This document shows, one piece after another, positions 41,462-50,366 of a stretch of DNA of 64,000 bases (positions are counted from its first letter, which is position 1; each line of letters starts with the position of its first letter). Where the stretch lies: the NCBI GenBank assembly GCA_049647585.1, contig JBARXY010000041.1, positions 62,001 to 126,000 of the forward strand, in the 5' to 3' direction. A program made the position numbers and the translations under genes. The DNA comes from JAGQSZ01 sp049647585 (GTDB lineage Bacteria; Actinomycetota; Acidimicrobiia; Acidimicrobiales; Microtrichaceae). Under the pieces are notes generated by a model. It was given only the letters and a program-made list of their open reading frames with translations, ran no database searches and was not told where the DNA came from.

Positions 41462-42775
41462 TCAGCGAGGGGTCAGCTCAACGTGGAGTTCCTTCAAACC
41501 GCGGAGGAAGTAGCTGGGCTGATATTCCAGAGGTCCTGCGTCCGGATCGAGTCGTACTGACTCGACGCGCTCAGTCAGACCCTTGAATCCCCAGTACAGC
41601 TCGCGGCGTGCAAGCGCAGCACCCAGACAGAAGTGCTGGCCATAGCCATATGCGAGATGACCCTTGGCGGCATCTCTTTCGAGGTCGATGTCGGCAGGGC
41701 ATTCGAAGGCACGGTGGTCCCGGTTGGCAGCGGCAAAGCGCAGGTTGATAACGGAACCCTGTGGAATCGGCACGCCGTGCAGTTCGGTGTCGCGTCCCGC
41801 CTGGCGAAGAAGACCCTGAACCGGCCCCTCGGTGCGCACAACCTCTTCGATGAAGGTCGGCAGGTACGTGTCCGGATCGGACTTGAGCCGCTCCCAGAGT
41901 TCGGGCTCCTGGATGAGCCTGAGAAGGCCGGCCGAGAGCGCGTTGGTAGTGGTCTCCGACCCGCCCACGAAGATGTCGGCCATCATCTCGCCGTGCAGTT
42001 CTTCGTCGGTCAAGGTGCGACCCCATTCGGGGATCTCCTTGTTGACGAGGTCACTGAGAACGGTGTCTTCCGGCTGCTTCCGAAGGCGTTCGAAGATCGC
42101 CTGGAAGAAGTGCTGCGCCTCGATCTCTTGCTCCGCCGACCAGCGGCGCTCTTCCATGGTCTGCATGAGACCCAGGCGCTGCACCCATGCATCGGTCCAA
42201 GCCTTGATCTTCGGCATGTCTTCAGGACTGACACCCATCTGCTTGCCGATGGTGTACAGAGGCAATGGTACGGCGAAGGCAGATACCCATTCGCACTTAC
42301 CGTCAGCGAGGACGCTGTCGAACAACTGACCTGACAGCTCCTCGACGTACGGATCAAGCTGCTTGATGCGGCTGGGGCGGAATGCCTGGGACATCATCCG
42401 CCGCAGCTGGGTGTGCTTATCTCCATCAAGGGCATCGAGGTTGCGCCCGGGTACCCATCCCTTATCCACATAGAGCTGACGAATCTCTGCCTCTGCCGCA
42501 GCCTCTTCCTCCATGCGCTTTATTTCTGCCGGATCGGTTGGCTTCATTGCCTTTTCGGTCATACCAGCAGCAGAGCCAACTTCGTTGGTATAGAGCTCTG
42601 GATCGGCGAGGACCGTCTTGATGTCTTCGAAGCGAGTCAGCACGAACATGCCGGTCCTGGGGTCCACCCAGACCGGTGCCTCTTCGCGTAGTTGGTCATA
42701 TGCCGGATAGGGGCAGTGGTTCGTCTCGGAATCGAAAAAGTTCACGTTTGGAGCTGTGGCAGTTGTATCAGTCAA
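41462..42775 (-). CDS. Cytochrome P450
   Basis: A 437-residue soluble bacterial P450. The heme-thiolate loop YGYGQHFCLGAALARREL has Cys383, the K-helix ExxR is E311-V-V-R314, the I-helix GGSETTT (271-277) has the O2-activating Thr, and H121-x3-R125 contacts heme. A Glu/Lys-rich insertion lies at about 71-104. It should hydroxylate an organic substrate with a ferredoxin, none of which is in the window. Its place between an SDR and an importer permease suggests the imported compound, or its product, is the substrate. Confidence 0.94.
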   Translation of the reverse strand: MTDTTATAPNVNFFDSETNHCPYPAYDQLREEAPVWVDPRTGMFVLTRFEDIKTVLADPELYTNEVGSAAGMTEKAMKPTDPAEIKRMEEEAAAEAEIRQLYVDKGWVPGRNLDALDGDKHTQLRRMMSQAFRPSRIKQLDPYVEELSGQLFDSVLADGKCEWVSAFAVPLPLYTIGKQMGVSPEDMPKIKAWTDAWVQRLGLMQTMEERRWSAEQEIEAQHFFQAIFERLRKQPEDTVLSDLVNKEIPEWGRTLTDEELHGEMMADIFVGGSETTTNALSAGLLRLIQEPELWERLKSDPDTYLPTFIEEVVRTEGPVQGLLRQAGRDTELHGVPIPQGSVINLRFAAANRDHRAFECPADIDLERDAAKGHLAYGYGQHFCLGAALARRELYWGFKGLTERVESVRLDPDAGPLEYQPSYFLRGLKELHVELTPR

Positions 42776-42857
42776 AGTGACTCCTGTTCTTGGGTGCTTG
42801 TGTGCTGCGCTTTGTATGAACGAGGTACTCGAGATCTGGTCGGATTGAGTCCCGGAA

Positions 42858-43703
42858 CTACGTCATGCCGAGGGCGTCGACGCTGTCGCGCCATGCAAGA
42901 ACTCCCCCGTCGATGAGCCAGGTGACTCCGTTGACGAAGCTGGAACGAGGTCCGGCCAGGAAACAGACCAATTCGGCGACGTCGATCGGCTCTCCGATTC
43001 GACGAACGAGGTGTGCTGACAAATGAGCTGCGTCGGGTGCCTCGGCTGATTCAGGATCGGTCCCGGCCAGCACCGATCCGACGGTTCTGACCATCTGCGT
43101 GTCTACCGTGGCGGGACAGTAACAATTTGATCGGATTCCATAGGGTGCGAGTGCGACTGCAAGATTCTTGGTGAACATTGCGATGCCACCCTTGGACGTT
43201 CCGTAGGCCAGGCCAAATGGGTAGCCCGCGAACGAGGCGGTGGATCCGGCGTTGATTATCGACGGACCGACCTCGCTCTTCTTGAGGTAGGGCAGAGCCT
43301 TCTTGGCACACAAGAACGCCCCGCGAAGATTTACGGCGAGTACCCGGTCGAAGGTCTCAATGCTCATGTCCTCGAAGCTGGTCTCGGGTGAGACCATGGC
43401 TTCATGTATGCCGGCGTTGTTGTGCAGTACGTCGACGCTGCCGAACTCTTCGGCCGCGTCGGCCATTAGGCCTTCGACACTCTTCTCGTCCGTAATGTCG
43501 CAGTGGAGGTAGATCGCGGCGCCTCCATCCTTCCGAATGGCTGCTGCCGTTTCCTCGCCCTCACTGTCCAGTACGTCCGATAGGACAACCGACGCACCAC
43601 GCTTCGATGCCAGCAGGCCGGTTGCCGCTCCAAGTCCGCGTGCACCGCCTGTGATCACGAACGTCCGACCGGCGAGGTCCTGTGATTCATCGACTTCAGT
43701 CAT
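42858..43703 (-). CDS. Short-chain dehydrogenase/reductase (SDR)
   Basis: A 281-residue classical SDR. TGGARGLGAATG binds the nucleotide, NNAGIHEA follows, and the catalytic set is the Ser of NAGSTASFAG plus YGTSK. It is expected to oxidise an alcohol formed by the P450 downstream. ATG 43703 is used; a TTG one codon earlier is possible. It lies between the binding-protein gene and the P450 gene. Confidence 0.92.
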   Translation of the reverse strand: MTEVDESQDLAGRTFVITGGARGLGAATGLLASKRGASVVLSDVLDSEGEETAAAIRKDGGAAIYLHCDITDEKSVEGLMADAAEEFGSVDVLHNNAGIHEAMVSPETSFEDMSIETFDRVLAVNLRGAFLCAKKALPYLKKSEVGPSIINAGSTASFAGYPFGLAYGTSKGGIAMFTKNLAVALAPYGIRSNCYCPATVDTQMVRTVGSVLAGTDPESAEAPDAAHLSAHLVRRIGEPIDVAELVCFLAGPRSSFVNGVTWLIDGGVLAWRDSVDALGMT

Positions 43704-43794
43704 CAATAGTTCAACCTTCTCTTATTGTCTGGTGGGCCGAAATTCGCTCCTGTGGAGCGGGGCGGACCGGGCAAATATCGGAGAGCTGCCGATA

Positions 43795-43832
43795 GTGGGG
43801 GAGGGTCGCGACGACCCGCTTCCCTCCCCCAC
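43795..43832 (-). terminator. Hairpin between binding-protein gene and SDR
   Basis: GTGGGGGAGGG (43795-43805) pairs perfectly with CCCTCCCCCAC (43822-43832), 11 bp, with a smaller inner stem GGGTCG/CGACCC as an alternative. It follows the binding-protein stop directly, the same arrangement as 19388-19421. Confidence 0.6.
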
Positions 43833-43842
43833 CAACGCTCGA

Positions 43843-44919
43843 CTACTGGTTCAGGTCTGCGCCGGCGTCCTTCCAACGCTCCACGAAGATCGGCTCGAAT
43901 GGCTCCCATGGATAGGTGTCCCCGTCAGGAACATCTGATGGAGTCATGAGTGCCGTCGGAAGCGGGTGGAACGACATGTCTGTGGTCCAGTCATCCTTTT
44001 CGCCGATCCACTTGTTGACGAGGGCGTCGAACGCATACCAGGAGACGTATGCGATGGGTGAGTCAGCGACGGCCAAGTGTGCGTCGCCGCTCTTCCAGTT
44101 CCGGAGCGCCTCGAGCGCTTCCGGAGGTGGGTAGTAGCCGTAGATTGCGGCGGGTTGCAGGTTCTGGCTCTCGATGGTCTTGATCGAAGTGACGAACTCA
44201 AAGTCCTGGAGGGCCCAGATCAGATTGATGTCCGGGTTTGCCCGCAGCGAGTTAGCGACTGCGGTCTGGGTATCCTGCACCGCGTTCGCCAAGTCGGTCT
44301 CATGATCGACTGCGACCTTGATGTCGGTGTCAGCCGTTTCCTTCTGCAGAACCTCTCGCCTGATCTCAAGTGCTGGAAGTCCTGTGGCGTTCAAGGACAG
44401 TGCGCTTCCCTTGCCATCGAGATCCTTGATCATCTGCGTAGCGAGCAGCTTTGACATCTCCTCATCGCTCGGCGCGTAGGTGGCTGCGAAATACCCCTGT
44501 GGATCATCGAGCGGGGCTCCGATCGCGATGATCGGAATTCCCTTCTCCTTCGCAGCACGGAAGCCTTCCTGCGCCTGAGCCGGTGAGATTGCGATGTCGA
44601 GAATTGCGTCTACACCTTGGTTGACGAGCCCGGAGACATCTGCTGCCATCTTGGCCGGATCGCCGTTCGCGTTGGTCACAACGGTCTTCCAGCCCAGCAG
44701 TTCTGCCGCACGTTCAGCGGTTTCGATCTGGAGACCTACTGCAGGCGACTGAAGGGTGATGGCGGCGATGCCAATGACCTTCTCGTCGCCCGACGAGCCG
44801 CCGCCAGACTTGCTGTCGGCCCCTGCATCCCCTGAGTCACTTCCACACGATGCCAGCAGAACTCCTAGAAGGAGTACCCCCATGAGCGCCGCAATTGGCT
44901 TAGCCAATCTCCGATTCAT
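43843..44919 (-). CDS. Ribose-type ABC transporter substrate-binding lipoprotein
   Basis: A 358-residue periplasmic-binding-protein-like domain 4 lipoprotein. The signal peptide ends at LLASC (C25), followed by a Ser/Gly spacer. The ligand domain begins IGIAAITLQSPAVGLQIETAERAAE and contains QGVDAILDIAISPAQAQ, GIPIIAIGAP, and WALQDFEFV near the hinge. ATG 44919 follows GGAGGGAA. First gene of the transporter-SDR-P450 operon. Which compound it binds is not visible; aromatic residues such as YGYYPPPEA in a loop could favour a bulky ligand, a weak hint. Confidence 0.92.
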   Translation of the reverse strand: MNRRLAKPIAALMGVLLLGVLLASCGSDSGDAGADSKSGGGSSGDEKVIGIAAITLQSPAVGLQIETAERAAELLGWKTVVTNANGDPAKMAADVSGLVNQGVDAILDIAISPAQAQEGFRAAKEKGIPIIAIGAPLDDPQGYFAATYAPSDEEMSKLLATQMIKDLDGKGSALSLNATGLPALEIRREVLQKETADTDIKVAVDHETDLANAVQDTQTAVANSLRANPDINLIWALQDFEFVTSIKTIESQNLQPAAIYGYYPPPEALEALRNWKSGDAHLAVADSPIAYVSWYAFDALVNKWIGEKDDWTTDMSFHPLPTALMTPSDVPDGDTYPWEPFEPIFVERWKDAGADLNQ

Positions 44920-45049
44920 CCATTCCCTCCGACCGCTAACCACCCAGCGGCGCTGTTCGCGCATGAATGCTCCGACATGATGATGTACCCCTTTTGTCAT
45001 GGCGGATCCGTCTTGCGACTGGCCCGCTCCCCCGTCGCAGAGCAATTCC

Positions 45050-45081
45050 TGCGAATGATCAGACTATATGCATGATTCGCA
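45050..45081. promoter_or_regulatory. Inverted repeat upstream of the ribose-type operon
   Basis: TGCGAAT (45050-45056) and ATTCGCA (45075-45081) are exact inverted repeats; inside is TATGCATGATT, like the element at 50321-50333. About 130 bases before ATG 44919. Confidence 0.45.
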
Positions 45082-45144
45082 GCGATGACAAGTGTCACTG
45101 CAGGAAGGACTGCGGATCGCACTCCCTCCAGTCCCATTCGTGCT

Positions 45145-46782
45145 CTATTTCTCGAACGCTTCGGTGTTTCCTGAGACGTCACGCCCAGCGAGCCAGCCGA
45201 ACGTCATGGCGCGGCTCAGCGAGTAGCCGCTGTTGTAGCCACCACCACCCGTGCTGCGAACCGCACACTCGCCGACCGCGTAGAGGCCTTCGATGACTTC
45301 GTCATCAAGGTCGAGCACTCGTCCGTGATCAGTGGTTCGCAGCCCCGCACTTGCGATACCGGTGTTCAACAGCCTGAGCCTCATGCCATAGAACGGTGCT
45401 GCTTCGACCGGCGCGGTATTCGGATGCGGAGCCCCGTTGTCACCTCGGAAACGGCGGACAGAGGCGTTGGATCCGCGACCGAAGTCCGGGTCGTCTCCCG
45501 TCGCGGCGAACTCATTGAATCTGGCCGTGGTGTCCACCAGTCCTTCCGCGTCGATATCGAGTTTCCCTGCGAGTTCTTCAAGCGTCTGGCCCGACGACAC
45601 GAGTTCATCTGGATAGTCACCTCCCGGCTGAGCCGAGCCCAGGCCGTACTTCTGATGGTGCTGCTCGTCCCAGATGAGGTACATGGGAACGTTCTCGCGA
45701 TCGGTGTCGCTGTGCAGCGCTGCTGCGACGATCGCCGGATGGAACGAGTCATCACAGAACCGCCTTCCCGCTGAGTTGACGATGAAGGTGTGCGGGACGC
45801 AGTGCTCGTAGCACGGCCTGAATCGGGTGTCGCCTTCGAACTCCGGCGCCGGCAGGCGATAGCCGGGCAGAACAGGTGCGGCCCAAGCCGGAATTGCGCG
45901 CACGGCGGCGCCGACATCCTCGGCAAACGCGAATTGATCACCGTGCAAGGTGGGAGGTGCGACACTGCCGGAATCCTCCGGCTTGAGCCCCGTCACGCTG
46001 TGGGTGATGTCTTCGCTCCAGTCGTGAGAGCCGGTTGCCAGAATGACGGCGCCATCAATCTGCTGCGGACCCGTCGGTCCATCGGCCTTCACGCCGACAA
46101 CGGCCCCGTCCTGCTCGATCAAGCCTGTGACCGAGGTTGATAGTCGCAGGTCCACGCCCAGACGCCTCGCTGCGCTGGCGAAGGCTGCGAGAACTCCCTG
46201 GCCGTAGGTCATGATGTCGGCGCGTCGGCGTTCGGCGCGCACTTCTGCGAACTCCTTGCGACGCGACAGACCACCCATGGCGAAGACCTCGGCGTAGGTC
46301 ATCCCGACCGGGAAGTGAGGTCCCTCGAGAAGATCGCTGCGCCAGTCCTCCAGCTGACCCCCTTCGAACGGTGCAGCCGTCAGGTAACGACCCCATGGCT
46401 GGGCACCCTCGACGTCCGGGTAGTAGTAGTCGGGATAGTCGGGTATGACTGTCCATTCGATGGCCCCTTGCTCCTCGAACCACTTGGCGGCACTGCGAGC
46501 AGCCGTGACCCACTCCTCGGCTCGCTCATGCTCGAAGACGCTCGGCTCCTTGGCGGCCAACGCCGAGATGTATTGCAGCGTTGACTCCACCGTGTCCGGC
46601 GAGCCTTGGGCTTCCGCCACATGATTCGCTCCGACCCATACCTGTCCACCGCTGTAGGCAGCGGCACCACCGAACTTCTCACCCCGTTCGAGGAGTACGA
46701 CCTCGGCACCTTCAGTCGATGCCGCGATTGCCGCAGCGAACCCACCGAGGCCCGCACCGACGACGATCACCTTGCGTTTCAT
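45145..46782 (-). CDS. FAD-dependent oxidoreductase, KstD/fumarate-reductase-like
   Basis: A 545-residue flavoprotein. The N-terminal FAD motif GAGLGGFAAAIAA (residues 8-20) and ERGEKFGGAAAYSGGQVWVG are as in 3-ketosteroid delta-1-dehydrogenases and fumarate reductase flavoproteins; the C-terminal GECAVRSTGGGGYNSGYSLSRAMTFGW closes the FAD site. Such enzymes add or remove hydrogens at a carbon-carbon bond of a ring ketone. GGAGG precedes ATG 46782. It lies 67 bases after the FadH-like gene and may be in one transcript with it. A steroid substrate is not proven. Confidence 0.87.
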   Translation of the reverse strand: MKRKVIVVGAGLGGFAAAIAASTEGAEVVLLERGEKFGGAAAYSGGQVWVGANHVAEAQGSPDTVESTLQYISALAAKEPSVFEHERAEEWVTAARSAAKWFEEQGAIEWTVIPDYPDYYYPDVEGAQPWGRYLTAAPFEGGQLEDWRSDLLEGPHFPVGMTYAEVFAMGGLSRRKEFAEVRAERRRADIMTYGQGVLAAFASAARRLGVDLRLSTSVTGLIEQDGAVVGVKADGPTGPQQIDGAVILATGSHDWSEDITHSVTGLKPEDSGSVAPPTLHGDQFAFAEDVGAAVRAIPAWAAPVLPGYRLPAPEFEGDTRFRPCYEHCVPHTFIVNSAGRRFCDDSFHPAIVAAALHSDTDRENVPMYLIWDEQHHQKYGLGSAQPGGDYPDELVSSGQTLEELAGKLDIDAEGLVDTTARFNEFAATGDDPDFGRGSNASVRRFRGDNGAPHPNTAPVEAAPFYGMRLRLLNTGIASAGLRTTDHGRVLDLDDEVIEGLYAVGECAVRSTGGGGYNSGYSLSRAMTFGWLAGRDVSGNTEAFEK

Positions 46783-46849
46783 TTATGCCTCCAGATATTG
46801 ATTGCCATACGAACGACCTGTCCTGACGCTTGCGCCCGGGACGCCCGCC

Positions 46850-48886
46850 TCAGACGGGCGACGCGACCCACCCCGCACCGGGCACCCCGGCCGGTCCACT
46901 CGACCGACCGAGCGAGCTACCCACAAGGCGCCCCTCACGGATTCCGTGGAGCATCGTTCGAGGCGCAACGGCATCTCCGATCGCGTGGATCTCACGTCCG
47001 CTCCCCGACAGCTGCTCCACGAGCCCGTCGTTGGCGACATTGCCCAGAGCAGCGATCACCAGACTCGCTTCGATCCGTCGCGGCTCCAAGGAGAACACGC
47101 CGACCGTCTCGACGGCACCGGACTTGATCTCAGTCACTCGGGTTGAGTTGATGAATCGAACGCCCTTCGCCCCTAGGCGACGTAGGGTCGACAGCTGGGT
47201 CGACTGGTCCAGATTTGCCGCCGGTGCCAGCCCCGACGACACGACACTCACGGAACGACCTGCATCTGCCAGACGTTCGGCAGGGGCATATGCCTGGAAG
47301 TGGCCGACACCGTCGATGACCACGACGTCACCATTCGGCAGTTCGTCCAGCGGAGTGAGCATCGCGTCGTACGGGGCCGCGACGGCGACGCTGCCGTCGT
47401 GTGGGATCGGATCGACCGGAGGCCGCGAGCCGGTTGCGATCACAATGACGTCAGGTTCGACGGATTCGACGAGCCCGTGATCAACCTCTGTGGTCATGCG
47501 TAGTTCGACCCCGAGCCGCGCAATCTCGGCGATCTGGAAGTCGACGATCTCGCGGAGCTCCTTGCGGGTATCGATCGACGATGCTGCGAGCACCTGGCCA
47601 CCCAAGGCGTCGGTGCGCTCGCACAGGATCACCTCGTGACCTGATTCGGCGGCGGCAACGGCTGCCTCGAGCCCGGCAGGACCTCCGCCGACAACCAGAA
47701 CCCTGCTCCGCATCCGGTGGCGTCGTGTTCCGATACCGAAGTCGCGCTCCTGACCGACAGCCGGATTCACCGTGCATGAGATCGGATGATTGCCGTAGAG
47801 AAAGCCGAAGCAGCCTTGATTACAACCGATGCACGGGCGAATCTCGGCCGGCGCGCGCGCCGCCTTGTTGACCCATTCCGGGTCGGCGATCAGGGCTCGA
47901 GCTTCGGCGACCACGTCGGCGTGTCCATCCGCGAGGACCTGTTCGGCGTGCTCGGGCCGCTTGATCCGGCCTACTGCGATTACGGGCACGTCGACCCGCT
48001 GCCGGATCGCGGAAGCAAGTGGCACGTTCAATCCCTGGGGCCAGTCCATCGACGGCACGATCCGGTTGTTGTCCGCCGAAGTACCCGCCGAGACGCTGAT
48101 GTAGTCGATCAGTCCGGTCCCGGAAATGATGGAGCAGATCTCGACGTAGTCGTCGGACTCGAGGCCACCCGAGATCAGGTCAGACCCGTTAATTCGGATA
48201 CCCACCACCATCTCGTCGCCAACCTCTTCACGCACGACGTCAATGACCTGCATCAGCAGCCGCATGCGATTCTCAAGCGACCCGCCGTAGTCGTCTTCAC
48301 GCAGATTGTTGATCGGCGAAAGGAACTCGCCCAGCAGGTACTCATGCGCCGAGTGGATCTCGATCCCGTCGATGCGTGAACGGGCCACGTTGCGCGCCGA
48401 GGCCCGGTAGCCCTCGATCAGTTCTTCGATCTGATCGAGCGACATTGCGTGGGGAATTTCGGGCGAGATCGCCGAGCGGACGGCGGAGGGTGCCCACAAT
48501 TCCCGCCGCGAGTCGAAGGTCGACATGCGCGAACCGCTGTGTGCCAACTGCAGGATCGTCCGACAGTCGTACTCTCCGAGTCGGTCGGCAAGGCGATCCA
48601 GCGACGCGACGATGCGCTCGTCGTAGGCAAGGAGGTAGTCGGTGAACTTCACCGTCGTGCGGTGCACTGCGGCGCCCTCGACGATGACCGCGCCCACTCC
48701 ACCCATCGCACGTTCGGCGTAGTAGCCGAGCATCCGCTCACCGACGATCCCGCCGGCAGACAGCAGGGTCTGGTGTCCCGGGAAGACCACCCGATTCTTC
48801 AGATGGAGGCGTCCCCGGTCCAAGGGTGAGAGCAACGTCGGGAATTGTGTGGCACCGGGCGCGCGAAGAACTGACTGTTCGGTCAC
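46850..48886 (-). CDS. FadH-like NADH:flavin oxidoreductase (old-yellow-enzyme/FeS/FAD)
   Basis: A 678-residue multidomain enzyme like 2,4-dienoyl-CoA reductase and trimethylamine dehydrogenase. Residues 1-345 are an FMN TIM barrel with IEIHSAHEYLLGEFLSPINNL. The 4Fe-4S ligands are C352, C355, C359 and C371. The FAD/NAD part begins VLVVGGGPAGLEAAVAA (residues 396-412). It would reduce conjugated enoyl-CoAs or unsaturated ring ketones. GTG 48886 follows AGAGGGG. Its promoter holds a 37-bp inverted repeat sharing a 20-base motif with the thiolase promoter. Confidence 0.91.
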   Translation of the reverse strand: MTEQSVLRAPGATQFPTLLSPLDRGRLHLKNRVVFPGHQTLLSAGGIVGERMLGYYAERAMGGVGAVIVEGAAVHRTTVKFTDYLLAYDERIVASLDRLADRLGEYDCRTILQLAHSGSRMSTFDSRRELWAPSAVRSAISPEIPHAMSLDQIEELIEGYRASARNVARSRIDGIEIHSAHEYLLGEFLSPINNLREDDYGGSLENRMRLLMQVIDVVREEVGDEMVVGIRINGSDLISGGLESDDYVEICSIISGTGLIDYISVSAGTSADNNRIVPSMDWPQGLNVPLASAIRQRVDVPVIAVGRIKRPEHAEQVLADGHADVVAEARALIADPEWVNKAARAPAEIRPCIGCNQGCFGFLYGNHPISCTVNPAVGQERDFGIGTRRHRMRSRVLVVGGGPAGLEAAVAAAESGHEVILCERTDALGGQVLAASSIDTRKELREIVDFQIAEIARLGVELRMTTEVDHGLVESVEPDVIVIATGSRPPVDPIPHDGSVAVAAPYDAMLTPLDELPNGDVVVIDGVGHFQAYAPAERLADAGRSVSVVSSGLAPAANLDQSTQLSTLRRLGAKGVRFINSTRVTEIKSGAVETVGVFSLEPRRIEASLVIAALGNVANDGLVEQLSGSGREIHAIGDAVAPRTMLHGIREGRLVGSSLGRSSGPAGVPGAGWVASPV

Positions 48887-48998
48887 GTAGACCTACCCCT
48901 CTGGATTTGGCGGGACATCGCCGACACGACATCTGCAATCACGCTGATCCGAGGTCCCCCCGGTCACACGCGAGTCCCGCTGCGAAGAACTATGAAGT

Positions 48999-49035
48999 CA
49001 AACTATCTAGGCTAATCATACGCATAGATAGTTTG
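48999..49035. promoter_or_regulatory. Long inverted repeat with shared operator motif
   Basis: CAAACTATCTA (48999-49009) and TAGATAGTTTG (49025-49035) are perfect 11-bp inverted repeats around a 15-base spacer. Bases 49010-49029 match the minus strand of 50318-50337 at 18 of 20 positions. 113 bases before GTG 48886. Confidence 0.55.
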
Positions 49036-49051
49036 GGAAGTCGATAGCCGA

Positions 49052-50230
49052 TCAGAGCATTTCGAGAATCGTGGCGTTGGCCATTCCGCCCGCTTCACAC
49101 ATGGTCTGCAGGCCGTAGCGACCTCCATTGTCACGAAGCGCATGGAGCATCGTGGTCATCAGTCGGGTCCCCGAACCACCCAGTGGGTGACCCAGCGCAA
49201 TCGCCCCGCCACGAGGATTCAGCCGCTCGGGGTCTGCGTCGAACTCCGAGAGCCAAGCCAGCGGCACCGGCGCGAACGCTTCGTTCACCTCGTAGTGGTC
49301 CATGTCGCCAATGCTCATTCCCGAACGCTCGAGGACCTTCGCTGTGGCTGGAATCGGACCGCTCAGCATCATTATCGGGTCATCCGAGACGACCGACATG
49401 GCGACGACGCGCGCCAACGGTTCGAGTCCGAGTGCAGAGGCACGGCTCTCCTCCATCACCAGCAGTGCGCTCGCTCCATCGGCAAGCTGCGAGGAGTTGC
49501 CGGCGGTGACGCTCCACTCGATCTGGGGGAACCGCTTGGCCATCGCCTCGTCCTCGAAGGCGGGGCGCAGCTTTGCCAGACCTTCCATCGAAGTCGTCGC
49601 ACGGATTGTCTCGTCAAGAGTCACTGTCGCGCCCTCGGCGTCGATGATCGGAATGATCTCGCGGTCGTACGCTCCGCTGGATGACGCTTCTGCTGCCAGG
49701 CGTTGCGACCGATAGGCGCATTCGTCCTGGGCGTTGCGGTCGATCCCCCACTTTGCGGCTACGAGCTCTGCCGAGATGCCCTGCGAAACCAGACCGCCGT
49801 AGCGGGCCTGGGCGGACGGTCCGAACGGATCGACACCCATGCGAGCGGTTCCCATAGGAATCCGACTCATGCTCTCGACACCGCCGGCGACGGCGACGTC
49901 GTAGGTGCCGGCGATGATCCCTTGCGCGGCGAAGTGCAGGGACTGTTGGCTCGAGCCGCAACGCCGATCAATCGTCACCGACGGCACGTGCTCGGGTAGA
50001 CCTGCCGCAAGCCATGCCCAACGCCCGGGAGTACCGGCCTGGTCGGCGGCCTGGCTGACACAGCCGATCAGGACGTCCTCGACCTCGCCTGGATCAATGT
50101 CGTTGCGGGCCATCAGGCCCTTGAGCACCTGACCCAGCAGTTCGACGGAGTGAACAGACGAGAGCGCGCCGCCGGGCTTGCCCTTCCCTGTTGGAGACCG
50201 GACAGCATCGACGATTACAGCGCTTCTCAT
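49052..50230 (-). CDS. Thiolase (acetyl-CoA acetyltransferase family)
   Basis: A 392-residue classical thiolase that should cleave 3-ketoacyl-CoAs to acetyl-CoA and a shorter acyl-CoA. The nucleophile is C91 in TIDRRCGSSQQ, the catalytic His is in NPRGGAIALGHPLGGSG, and the second Cys is in TMCEAGGMAN near the C terminus. ATG 50230 follows TCTGGAGTG; a longer frame from 50329 would begin in the operator-like motif and is rejected. Unlike the thiolase-like protein at 23352-24596 it has all active-site residues. Confidence 0.93.
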   Translation of the reverse strand: MRSAVIVDAVRSPTGKGKPGGALSSVHSVELLGQVLKGLMARNDIDPGEVEDVLIGCVSQAADQAGTPGRWAWLAAGLPEHVPSVTIDRRCGSSQQSLHFAAQGIIAGTYDVAVAGGVESMSRIPMGTARMGVDPFGPSAQARYGGLVSQGISAELVAAKWGIDRNAQDECAYRSQRLAAEASSSGAYDREIIPIIDAEGATVTLDETIRATTSMEGLAKLRPAFEDEAMAKRFPQIEWSVTAGNSSQLADGASALLVMEESRASALGLEPLARVVAMSVVSDDPIMMLSGPIPATAKVLERSGMSIGDMDHYEVNEAFAPVPLAWLSEFDADPERLNPRGGAIALGHPLGGSGTRLMTTMLHALRDNGGRYGLQTMCEAGGMANATILEML

Positions 50231-50317
50231 GGGTTCACTCCAGATCTGGCTCCGCACGGAGCCCCGTATCAGGACCCCGCTAAAAATGCTTGGATACCCA
50301 ACCTTACCCACTTCCGA

Positions 50318-50337
50318 ATCTATGCGCATGATTATCC
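50318..50337 (-). promoter_or_regulatory. Operator-like motif before the thiolase gene
   Basis: On the minus strand GGATAATCATGCGCATAGAT, an almost perfect palindrome about GCGC, 88 bases before ATG 50230. It matches 49010-49029 at 18 of 20. Confidence 0.5.
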
Positions 50338-50366
50338 TCTACGGTCACGCCGAGAGGTCGCAGGAT

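Noticed and set aside
50231..50329. N-terminal extension of the thiolase
   Set aside because: It would start inside the operator-like motif and adds residues with no family similarity; ATG 50230 has a good ribosome site.
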